Source of the DNA: Patescibacteria group bacterium
GTDB taxonomy: Bacteria; Patescibacteriota; Gracilibacteria; UBA1369; PNNO01
NCBI GenBank assembly: GCA_024275695.1
Contig: JAJRYP010000100.1
Coordinates: 1 to 8,792, forward strand
Length of the DNA stretch: 8,792 nucleotides
Direction: 5' to 3'
Shown: positions 1-6,814 of the stretch, one piece after another
Layout: each line of letters opens with the position of its first letter
How positions within the stretch are numbered: position 1 is the stretch's first letter
Notes under the pieces: model-generated
Seen by the model: the letters and a program-made list of their open reading frames with translations, nothing else
Database searches by the model: none
What the model was told of the DNA's origin: nothing
Program-made: the position numbers and the translations under genes

Positions 1-1
1 A

Positions 2-1246
2 GCTACGAGCAAGCAGATGGATTTGGAAAATTTATATAAGTGGGCGCAACTTAAAGGGATTACAGTAATTGGAACAGGTGATTTTACGCATCCGAGATGG
101 TTTGCGGAATTACAGGAAAAATTAGAGCCTGCCGAGGAAGGTCTATATCGTTTAAAAGAAGAATTTGCAAAAAAAATGGATAGCCGGGTTCCACGGAGAT
201 GCAAATCGGATGTTCGTTTTTTGCTTTCCGTTGAAATTAGCAGTATTTATAAAAAAGGTGATAAGACACGCAAAGTTCACAATATGGTTTTTGTAAAATC
301 TTTGTCAGATGCGGCGAAGTTGAATGTCGAGCTTGGGAAAATCGGAAATTTAAAAGCTGATGGTCGTCCGATTCTCGGACTCGATAGCAAAAAATTGTTG
401 GAAATTTGTTTGTCTGTTTCCAGTGACTGTTATTTGATTCCCGCACATGCGTGGACTCCGCATTTTTCTGTTTTCGGGTCTAATTCGGGATTTAATTCTT
501 TGGAAGAATGTTTTGAAGAATTAACTCCTCACATTTTTGCGATTGAAACGGGACTTTCTTCGGATCCGCCTATGAACCGGCGTCTTTCCGCACTGGATAA
601 TATTACTTTAATTTCAAATTCAGATGCGCATTCTCCCGCGAAACTGGCGCGTGAAGTTAATGTTCTGGATTGCGAACTTTCGTATGCTGCGATTTTTGAT
701 GCAATTAAAATGGGAGATAAAAAAAAGTTTTTGGGGACAATAGAATTTTTTCCGCAAGAGGGTAAATATCATTTTGATGGTCATCGCGTTTGCAATTATT
801 GCAGCGATCCCAAAGAAACAATTGAAAATGATTATAAATGCCCGAAATGCGGGAAGACTGTTACTATCGGAGTGATGCACAGAGTGGAAGAACTTGCGGA
901 TCGTGATAAAGGAGGTGAGCATATTCGTGCTTTTTCTTATAAACATTTAATTCCTTTGCAAGAAATTATTGCTGAAGTTTACGATATTGGTGTTGTCTCA
1001 AAGAAAGTTCAAACGGAATATGTAAATTTGATTACACAAATAGGAAATGAGCTCTATATATTGCTTGAAGCTGATATTAATTCAATTAAAAGTACAGGTG
1101 GAGAGAAGTTGGCGGAAGGAATTCAAAGAGTTCGCGATGGTAAACTCTATATTGAGCCGGGCTATGATGGAGAATATGGGAAAATTCAATTATTCTCGAA
1201 AGGGGAGCGAGCCGATGGAGATACGCAAATGGCATTTGATTTATAA
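2..1246 (+). CDS. Endonuclease Q-like PHP-family nuclease with zinc ribbon, 5'-truncated by the window
   Basis: The family (COG1379/TIGR00375, endonuclease Q) cuts DNA 5' of deaminated bases such as uracil and hypoxanthine and at abasic sites. The reading frame is open to the window edge, and the codons before the first ATG (position 17) read ATSKQ, matching the family's ATSK stretch. That ATG is therefore internal, and about 15-20 residues with the first PHP metal-binding histidines lie upstream. Numbering from the ATG, PHP motifs are GTGDFTHP (19-26), PAHAWTP (142-148) and NSDAH (201-205). A four-cysteine zinc ribbon follows (C259, C262, C275, C278). The visible 409 residues fit a family length of about 420-430. 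The extreme C-terminus, QMAFDL, weakly resembles a clamp-binding peptide. A UvrD-type helicase follows 60 bp downstream in the same frame. These two families are also found fused in other bacteria, which supports a joint repair role. Confidence 0.9.
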   Translation, partial: ATSKQMDLENLYKWAQLKGITVIGTGDFTHPRWFAELQEKLEPAEEGLYRLKEEFAKKMDSRVPRRCKSDVRFLLSVEISSIYKKGDKTRKVHNMVFVKSLSDAAKLNVELGKIGNLKADGRPILGLDSKKLLEICLSVSSDCYLIPAHAWTPHFSVFGSNSGFNSLEECFEELTPHIFAIETGLSSDPPMNRRLSALDNITLISNSDAHSPAKLAREVNVLDCELSYAAIFDAIKMGDKKKFLGTIEFFPQEGKYHFDGHRVCNYCSDPKETIENDYKCPKCGKTVTIGVMHRVEELADRDKGGEHIRAFSYKHLIPLQEIIAEVYDIGVVSKKVQTEYVNLITQIGNELYILLEADINSIKSTGGEKLAEGIQRVRDGKLYIEPGYDGEYGKIQLFSKGERADGDTQMAFDL

Positions 1247-1306
1247 AATTATCTTTCTACGCGCCATACGTAATGATATTATGGCAAGCGCAATTAATTT
1301 TCATTT

Positions 1307-3286
1307 ATGCCCGTAAAAGAAAAATTAAATATAACGTTACTAAATGAACATCAACAAAATGCGATTTCGTATATTAACGGTCCGCTTTTGATCGCGGCCG
1401 GTCCGGGAAGCGGAAAGACCGGGACGATTTCATACCGTACGGCGTATATGATTAAAGAAAGAGATATTGATCCTTCCGAAATTCTGCTTATTAGTTTTAC
1501 AAAAAAAGCCGCGTTGGAAATGAAAGAGCGTACATAAGGACTTTTGCAATCCGAAAACGCACCTTTTGTCGGAACTTTTCATTCAGTTTGTTTGTATATT
1601 TTAAGGCAGTATGCTTTCAAAATTTCTATTCCGAAAAATTTTACCGTTTACGATCCCGCGGATCAACTTCAAATAGTTCAAACTATTCTTAAAGATGCAA
1701 AACCTAAATCACTTCAAGATTTATTAAAGAGAATTTCAAATTGTAAAAATCATCTTGTTTTTCCTTCGGAGGCCCCTTTGGAATTGCAGGAGCCGTACAG
1801 ACAGTATCAAGCCTTGCTTAAGCAAGAAAATGCTTTGGATTTTGATGATTTAATTGTTAAAACAGTTCATCTTTTACGAAAACATCCGGAGGTTTTAAAT
1901 GCGCTTCCATGGAAATATATTTCGGTTGATGAATATCAAGATACGAATCACGCGCAATATGAATTAATCAAACTTCTCGCAAAACGTGATCGAAATGTTT
2001 GCGTTGTTGGTGATGCTGATCAGGCCATTTATGCGTTTAGAGGTGCCAATGTCAATAACTTTTTGAATTTCGGAAACGATTTCTCCGATGTAAAAGTAAT
2101 TAAGCTTGAGCAAAATTATAGAAGCACACCTGAAATTATTCATGGAGCTCGGGAGGTGATTAAACAAAATGAAGACAGAATGCAACAAACTATTTGGTCG
2201 GCGCAAGAAGACGGAAGTCCAATAATAATTTGCGAGGCTTCCGACGAGCGTGCCGAAGTTGATTACATAATTAAGACAATTGAATTTTATATGGGGGGTA
2301 CTTCGCGTTATCAAATTGAACAAAAATTTGTCGACGATGAAACCGGCGGATATAAATTTTCCGATTTTGCCGTTTTGTACAGAACTCATTTACAAAGCAA
2401 AATTATGGAAGAAGCTTTTTCAAGATCGGGTATTCCTTACCGAATTGTCGGGGCTATACCTTTATATGAGCGTACTGAGGTGAAAGATTTAATTGCTTAT
2501 GTTCGCGTAATTATAGATCCAAATGATAAAGCATCGCTTCTTCGCATAATTAATCGACCTGTTCGCGGAATCGGGAAAGCTTGTGTCTCCGCAATTGAAA
2601 AGTATGCAAAAAATGAAGGATTGCCTTTTTATCAGGCCTGTCAGGAAGTTGATACTTTGCAATTAAAGGATGAACAAACAAATGCGATTGCAAGATTTGT
2701 AACCTTAATAGAATCGCTTCGGTATGAAAGTACACACGTGACACTCTCGGATTTGCTCAGAAGTATTGTTCAGAAAATTCAATTTTTTGAACTTTATAAA
2801 GATAAAAAACGTCAGGATTATATTTATGAAGTAATGGGATACGCAAGCGCTTTCAATGAATTGCCTCAACATGAAAGATTAAAAGAATTTATTCGCGAAA
2901 TTACTTTTATGAGTGATAAAGATATGTACGATGACAGCAAAGACGCGGTAACGCTTCTTACTCTTCATGCATCAAAAGGACTTGAATTCCCGGTTGTTTT
3001 TGTATCCGGAGTGGAAGAAAATCTAATTCCATATAAACGCGTTGGAGAGGAAATAAATCTTCCCGAAGAGCGCAGGCTTTTTTATGTTGCCATGACGCGC
3101 GCAATGAAAAAGCTTCATCTGCTGCATGCAAAAGAGCGTAATTTCTTTGGAGAAGAACTTAAGCCCAAAAGGTCGAGATTTATTGAAAACCTTCCAAGTG
3201 AAATTATCAAGAATAAAGAACATGTCTTTAAAAAAAGAGTTAAAAAAAGTGATGAGAATAATAAATCTCAGTTAAATCTTTTTTAA
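1307..3286 (+). pseudogene. UvrD/PcrA-type superfamily 1 DNA helicase interrupted by one in-frame TAA
   Basis: ATP-dependent 3'-5' helicases of this family unwind nicked DNA in repair and replication restart. From the ATG at 1307 the frame encodes a Q motif (LNEHQQNAI, residues 12-20), Walker A GPGSGKT (32-38) and motif Ia FTKKAA (64-69). It then meets TAA at 1535-1537 (codon 77). The same frame continues at once with GLLQSENAP and motif Ib GTFHS and stays open to 3286. Read through, the protein would be 659 residues, slightly short for UvrD/PcrA, with all motifs in order. No frameshift or other lesion is visible. Any protein starting after the TAA would lack Walker A and could not work as a helicase. 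TAA differs by one base from CAA, GAA or AAA. The gene may be a recent pseudogene, a sequencing error or a read-through case. No Shine-Dalgarno is seen before 1307. EndoQ lies upstream and a convergent deaminase gene overlaps the 3' end. Confidence 0.85.
1544..3286 (+). CDS. Helicase 3' open reading frame (motifs Ib to VI) downstream of the in-frame stop
   Basis: This 580-residue open frame starts at a TTG and carries most of the helicase. In its own numbering it has GTFHS (10-14), Walker B VDEYQDT (128-134), motif III GDADQAIYAFRGA (156-168), motif IV QNYRST (190-195), motif V LHASKGLEFP (474-483) and motif VI EERRLFYVAMTRA (508-520). AAGGA at 1536-1540 lies only 3 nt before the TTG, too close for a good ribosome site, so independent translation is doubtful. 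The C-terminus is lysine-rich and ends QLNLF (576-580), a close match to the bacterial beta-clamp binding pentapeptide. The C-terminal Tudor-like region of long PcrA proteins seems absent. This piece is best read as part of the interrupted gene beginning at 1307. Confidence 0.8.
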   Translation: MQSENAPFVGTFHSVCLYILRQYAFKISIPKNFTVYDPADQLQIVQTILKDAKPKSLQDLLKRISNCKNHLVFPSEAPLELQEPYRQYQALLKQENALDFDDLIVKTVHLLRKHPEVLNALPWKYISVDEYQDTNHAQYELIKLLAKRDRNVCVVGDADQAIYAFRGANVNNFLNFGNDFSDVKVIKLEQNYRSTPEIIHGAREVIKQNEDRMQQTIWSAQEDGSPIIICEASDERAEVDYIIKTIEFYMGGTSRYQIEQKFVDDETGGYKFSDFAVLYRTHLQSKIMEEAFSRSGIPYRIVGAIPLYERTEVKDLIAYVRVIIDPNDKASLLRIINRPVRGIGKACVSAIEKYAKNEGLPFYQACQEVDTLQLKDEQTNAIARFVTLIESLRYESTHVTLSDLLRSIVQKIQFFELYKDKKRQDYIYEVMGYASAFNELPQHERLKEFIREITFMSDKDMYDDSKDAVTLLTLHASKGLEFPVVFVSGVEENLIPYKRVGEEINLPEERRLFYVAMTRAMKKLHLLHAKERNFFGEELKPKRSRFIENLPSEIIKNKEHVFKKRVKKSDENNKSQLNLF

Positions 3287-4291
3287 TCCTTCAAATCTTA
3301 CTATTTCCAAACTCTTCTGCTCACCAAGAATTTCTTTTGAAAGCGGATCGTCATAATCGCTGTCATAAACGACCTTTGTAATACCCGCATTAATAATCAT
3401 TTTTGTGCAGATAGTACATGGATGCGTGTTACAATAAAGTGTACTTCCTTCTATGTTTATGCCAAATTTAGCGGCTTGAGTAATCGCATTTTGTTCAGCA
3501 TGTGTTCCTCGACAAATTTCATGACGTTGTCCCGAAGGAATTCCCAATTTTTCACGTAAACATCCACCAAGTTGTTTGCAGTGTTTTAGTCCTCGCGGCG
3601 CGCCGTTGTATCCGGCAGTCAATTGTTGGCTGTCTTTCGCGATCACAGATCCGACTTTTCTCCTGAGACAAGTTGAACGTTGCGCCCACTTATATGAAAT
3701 TCCCATAAATACTTCATCGAAATTCGGCCTTTCTTCACCTTTAATCAATCCGATAAAATGATTTATTTTTTTCTCAATATCTTTTTTGGTTCCTTCATTT
3801 ACGATTAGAAAATTTGCTTCATCAATGGTTTTTGCGACTTGTTGTCCGTCCGTCGGCTCGTTTTTCCCTTTTTCGATGTCCAGTTTTTCCAAAACATCTT
3901 TTTTTGAAAGTGAGTCTCCTTTTCTTTTTCGAGATAAAACTCTTTTAACAATTGTTTCGGGACTTGAAGTGATCCCAACTAAATAAAAATCTCGAAGACT
4001 CCGAAGTTCCGCAGCTTCAAGCGGATTTCTAATGCCGTCAATTACCCAGTTTGTATCCGGATATTTTTGAATTTTTTCTACAATTTTTTTTGAAAAATAG
4101 CTGCCTCCATATTTCTTTCTAAGTTCATTTCCTATTTTTTGTAAATTTGTGCGTGTATGTTCAAGTTTCTTGGAAGTTGCTTCCTGTCGAACGACATCTG
4201 AAAGAGAACAATACTTAAATCCCTTCTTTTTTAAGATATCGGCAAGTACTCCTTTTCCCGTTGCCATAAACCCGGTTAATCCGATATACAT
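3272..4291 (-). CDS. Fusion of a P-loop NMP-kinase-like domain and dCMP/cytidine deaminase
   Basis: The C-terminal half (about 190-339) is a zinc-dependent dCMP deaminase of the ComEB/Dcd1 type, which converts dCMP to dUMP for dTMP synthesis. It has the catalytic H264-A-E266 in HAEQNAI and the zinc cysteines C292 and C295 in PCTIC. The N-terminal half (about 1-185) starts GLTGFMATGKG and resembles dephospho-CoA kinase or adenylate kinase folds. It carries IDGIRNP (84-90) and an arginine/lysine-rich lid-like stretch near 117-124. The P-loop reads GKGV, so the usual Ser/Thr after GK is missing; adenylate kinases have GKGT at this place. The domain may bind a nucleotide without being an active kinase. 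Yeast Dcd1 also has a P-loop-like N-terminal extension. The gene follows the MFS gene by 41 bp on the same strand and its stop overlaps the helicase 3' end. No Shine-Dalgarno is seen. Confidence 0.88.
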   Translation of the reverse strand: MYIGLTGFMATGKGVLADILKKKGFKYCSLSDVVRQEATSKKLEHTRTNLQKIGNELRKKYGGSYFSKKIVEKIQKYPDTNWVIDGIRNPLEAAELRSLRDFYLVGITSSPETIVKRVLSRKRKGDSLSKKDVLEKLDIEKGKNEPTDGQQVAKTIDEANFLIVNEGTKKDIEKKINHFIGLIKGEERPNFDEVFMGISYKWAQRSTCLRRKVGSVIAKDSQQLTAGYNGAPRGLKHCKQLGGCLREKLGIPSGQRHEICRGTHAEQNAITQAAKFGINIEGSTLYCNTHPCTICTKMIINAGITKVVYDSDYDDPLSKEILGEQKSLEIVRFEGLKKI

Positions 4292-4332
4292 AGATAAACA
4301 AGTTAAAAAAGCAGACTTAGTTTAGTACGATA

Positions 4333-5472
4333 TTAAGCTTTCCGCAATGTTCGTTTTTCCAAATGATAGAGAAGTAGAAACGAGCAGAATGTTGTAATCC
4401 CGGTTATAAAAAGAGGAACATTGTAACCGAAATATTCCCCGACAGGACCAAAAATAAATGCCGCCACGGATGATCCCAAAATTTGCGTAAAAGTTATAAA
4501 GCTCGCATTTCCTCCAATGCGCTCAATTTTAAAAATCCTTACAATTCCGTAAAAAATACTAAAAATCATTGCTCCGTCTCCCCATTCATGAATACATCTT
4601 ATTATAAATGCAAATATGACATCCTGTTGAAGAGCAAAAACAACATGTCCGATTCCGGAGAAAATTAAACCAATATAAAAAACATATTTCGGATCGAATC
4701 CTCTTGCTATTTTTTTACTGTAATAAAGCGCGCTTAAAGCTAAAAAAATAACAGCGCCTCCAATAAACATTCCGATTTCTCCCATATTAAGCGCAAATCT
4801 GGTTTTTAAGAATAGTGAATATGATGTAGCTTCCGCACCATAGTGCAGGGTGAAAAGAAACACAACCGCTATAAACATTAATACTTCTTTTCGAAAAATA
4901 TCTTTTTTATATTCAAAAAGTTTAAATTTAAAAGTATGAGTGATTGGGAGAAACAGGGATGCGAATCCGGTAATAATAAGCATTATAATAATTACTTTTA
5001 AAGTATTATCGAATCCGTATGAATTAATAATATTTCCACCAATCATAAATCCGATAATTTCCGCGAAAACAACAAAGCTAACATATTTCCCGAGTTGTGT
5101 GGGAGTTTTTTTTCTATCCAGGCTTCTGTATGCAAGAGAATCAATCGACACATTAAACAGATTTCTTCCAAGCCCTCCGCAAATAAAAACAAAAGCAAGA
5201 ATTATCGCGTTGGTTATCGTGAGAAGTCCAACGTAATAGAGCGAACTGAAAATTATCGCGTACAAAATCATTTTTTTCGATTTTATACGATCATTTGCTA
5301 TGCCCGCCGGCAAAGTGGTTATAATTGCCATAAAATTGGCAATACCAATAAAAAGTCCGATATGATATCCGCTAAAACCCTGTTCCGCCAGAAAAATCGG
5401 AACAAACACCCAAAATAAACTGTATATAAAACCGTATATCGCTTTTACGCTTGTCGGAAGGATGAAATTCAT
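4333..5472 (-). CDS. Major facilitator superfamily (MFS) permease, substrate unknown
   Basis: The 379-residue product is strongly hydrophobic throughout, with about 11-12 predicted membrane helices, fitting a compact MFS secondary transporter of the inner membrane. After the second helix it has GIANDRIKSKK (57-67), a version of MFS motif A (GxxxDrxGrr) between helices 2 and 3. A longer polar loop near 180-195 (KFKLFEYKKDIFRKE) splits the two six-helix halves. A polar stretch with acidic residues, RCIHEWGDGA, sits in the second half and may take part in transport. Nothing in the sequence identifies the substrate. The start at 5472 is the first ATG and leads directly into the first helix. The deaminase fusion follows 41 bp downstream, so co-transcription is likely. 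The gene is divergent from the FN3-like protein across a 95-bp spacer. Confidence 0.85.
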   Translation of the reverse strand: MNFILPTSVKAIYGFIYSLFWVFVPIFLAEQGFSGYHIGLFIGIANFMAIITTLPAGIANDRIKSKKMILYAIIFSSLYYVGLLTITNAIILAFVFICGGLGRNLFNVSIDSLAYRSLDRKKTPTQLGKYVSFVVFAEIIGFMIGGNIINSYGFDNTLKVIIIMLIITGFASLFLPITHTFKFKLFEYKKDIFRKEVLMFIAVVFLFTLHYGAEATSYSLFLKTRFALNMGEIGMFIGGAVIFLALSALYYSKKIARGFDPKYVFYIGLIFSGIGHVVFALQQDVIFAFIIRCIHEWGDGAMIFSIFYGIVRIFKIERIGGNASFITFTQILGSSVAAFIFGPVGEYFGYNVPLFITGITTFCSFLLLYHLEKRTLRKA

Positions 5473-5491
5473 AGTAAATTTTGCTTATTTC

Positions 5492-5529
5492 AAATGCATT
5501 TATTACTTTACACTTTCATTAAAATGCAT
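5492..5529. promoter_or_regulatory. Two ATGCAT palindromes 30 bp apart in the divergent promoter region
   Basis: AAATGCATTT at 5492-5501 is a perfect 10-bp palindrome. A second ATGCAT core lies at 5524-5529, exactly 30 bp (about three helical turns) further on, and ends on the first base of the candidate -10 box. A paired site on one helix face could bind a dimeric regulator of both divergent genes. The core also occurs elsewhere in the window, for example near 2967 and at 8137, so chance is a real alternative. Confidence 0.2.
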
Positions 5530-5534
5530 ACAAT
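5507..5534 (+). promoter_or_regulatory. Candidate sigma-70-type promoter for the FN3-like protein gene
   Basis: TTTACA (5507-5512) and TACAAT (5529-5534) each match the -35 and -10 consensus at five of six positions, with a 16-bp spacer. Transcription would start near 5541, giving an AT-rich leader of about 27 nt without a Shine-Dalgarno before the ATG at 5568. The site lies in the 95-bp spacer between divergent genes. Chance matches are common in AT-rich DNA, so this is a plausible rather than a firm call. Confidence 0.45.
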
Positions 5535-5567
5535 AAGAACGCGCGAAAATATCTAAATATTATACAT

Positions 5568-6701
5568 ATGAAAAAATTTATTGCGGCTTTTATACTTTTT
5601 GGAACATTTTTTGGAATGTCTGCGATTGCATTTGCCGGAGATCCGAATTTTGAACTGGAACCGGTTTTACTTCAGCCGGTTTATCCTCTGCAACCTCTTG
5701 ATCCGGATTTACCGTCGGATCCCGACGATCCTTACATCGATGACCCGGCTCTTGAAGTATCTTTGGATGGTGAACATTTGGATGATGGCAGAGTCGCGTT
5801 GCGCTGGGAACGATATGACGGGCCAAATTTTCTTTACTATAAAATTGTTCATGACCAGTTTGATTCGGAGCCTTATTATCCCGAGCACGGTATAATTGAA
5901 TATTATGAAGATCAAAATAAAACCGGAATGGTCACTCCCGAACCGCTCCCCGCAGGTGACAACTATATTAGAATATGTGTGATTACAAGTGATGACAGAA
6001 GAGGATGCGGAAATACTTTATATTTTTATCAGGAAGAAATTGTTAATGAGCCTGTTCGTGAATTCGAACCTGAAGAAGACAGGCCGACAAAAGAAGAAGT
6101 ATTGCAAAACGGCACACGAGAGGAAAGAGCGCCGCGAGCGGAAATTGACAGAACCAATAGAATTGACTCTGCGGGTCCTCTAAAGAAATTAGTTAGATGG
6201 ATTGCCGATAATGCCGGATTGGTCGTAACATTTCTTGCTCTTATTGTTGCGGCTTCGGGATTTACTTTCGCCGCGCGAAGAAAACAACGTTCGATATCAA
6301 AATATATCAATCAAATTGATGACACATATTCGGAATACAAAATGAAAGCAAAACGTTGTGAAGCTGAATTGTATCGTTTAAGAGATATTGTCGATGAAGA
6401 ATTAAAACAGGGAAAACTTGATGACAGCGCTTACGGACTTTTGATGCAAAGAATTGAAAACTATATGGTGGAAATTCAAAAGCAGATTGTCAACGAGAAA
6501 TTCGGCGGACTTCCCGCGACCATGAAAGATGAAATGTTTAAAATGATGGAAGATGGAGAAATTACGGAAAAAGAATTTGAAGCTATGCAAACATTGATCA
6601 AACGTTCCGAGCTGTCAAGCAGTGATCAGGATAGTCTTCTCCAAACAATTAAGGAATTTAAGCATCAGGACGAAATGCTCAAAAGGAAGAGGAAAGGTTA
6701 G
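5568..6701 (+). CDS. Membrane-anchored surface protein: signal peptide, FN3-like domain, one TM helix, helical cytoplasmic tail
   Basis: I do not recognise a characterised homologue for this 377-residue protein. It starts with a clear signal peptide (lysines at 2-3, hydrophobic core, likely cut after AFA at 23). A proline/aspartate-rich stretch (about 30-60) precedes a beta-rich region (about 61-155) that reads like a fibronectin-III or Ig-like fold, with VALRWERYD, YYKIVHD and YIRICVITS strands. C137 and C147 could form a disulfide outside the cell. A charged linker (156-205) leads to one membrane helix (about 215-235) followed by RRKQR, placing the C-terminus in the cytoplasm. The tail (about 245-377) is helical and charged, with CEAELYRLRDIVDEELKQG and two short acidic segments that have SHOCT-like spacing. 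It may link an outer ligand or wall contact to an inside partner. The gene ends in TAG, the only such stop here. Confidence 0.8.
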   Translation: MKKFIAAFILFGTFFGMSAIAFAGDPNFELEPVLLQPVYPLQPLDPDLPSDPDDPYIDDPALEVSLDGEHLDDGRVALRWERYDGPNFLYYKIVHDQFDSEPYYPEHGIIEYYEDQNKTGMVTPEPLPAGDNYIRICVITSDDRRGCGNTLYFYQEEIVNEPVREFEPEEDRPTKEEVLQNGTREERAPRAEIDRTNRIDSAGPLKKLVRWIADNAGLVVTFLALIVAASGFTFAARRKQRSISKYINQIDDTYSEYKMKAKRCEAELYRLRDIVDEELKQGKLDDSAYGLLMQRIENYMVEIQKQIVNEKFGGLPATMKDEMFKMMEDGEITEKEFEAMQTLIKRSELSSSDQDSLLQTIKEFKHQDEMLKRKRKG

Positions 6702-6755
6702 CATGTCATGCTTTTCCCACTACATGTATTATATCCCGGCGCCATCCATTGTTTG

Positions 6756-6793
6756 ATTCCTCTCGCCATATTACCACTGATGGCAAGAGGAGT
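6756..6793. terminator. Imperfect hairpin between convergent genes, possible bidirectional terminator
   Basis: Bases 6756-6769 pair with 6780-6793 over 14 positions with one C-A mismatch and one T-G wobble, leaving a 10-nt loop. It sits in the 113-bp gap between the convergent FN3-like and ssb genes, where a shared terminator is expected. There is no T-run next to the stem on either strand, so it is not a standard intrinsic terminator. Nested alternatives (GGCGC 6738-6742 with GCGCC 6794-6798) suggest a larger fold. Confidence 0.35.
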
Positions 6794-6814
6794 GCGCCTG
6801 AATGTGTGTAGTCT

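Noticed and set aside
17..19. ATG at 17 as the true EndoQ start
   Set aside because: The upstream codons are open and encode the conserved ATSK stretch; the PHP metal-binding histidines that should precede it are missing, so the gene begins outside the window.
1247..1306. A single EndoQ-UvrD fusion protein broken by one stop
   Set aside because: The two genes share a frame, but besides the EndoQ stop there are TAA at 1271, TGA at 1274 and TAA at 1295 in the spacer, and the helicase has its own ATG and normal N-terminus. Two genes fit better.
3272..4291. Annotation as dephospho-CoA kinase
   Set aside because: Only the N-terminal half resembles that fold and its P-loop is altered; the C-terminal half is a clear deaminase.
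5590..6310. Antisense open frames within the FN3-like gene
   Set aside because: They have no recognisable domains and mirror the strong codon pattern of the plus-strand gene, which has a clear signal peptide and membrane helix.
6700..6715. AGCATG-T-CATGCT repeat followed by TTTT as a terminator after the FN3-like gene
   Set aside because: With a realistic loop only four pairs remain and the T-run is short; too weak to call.
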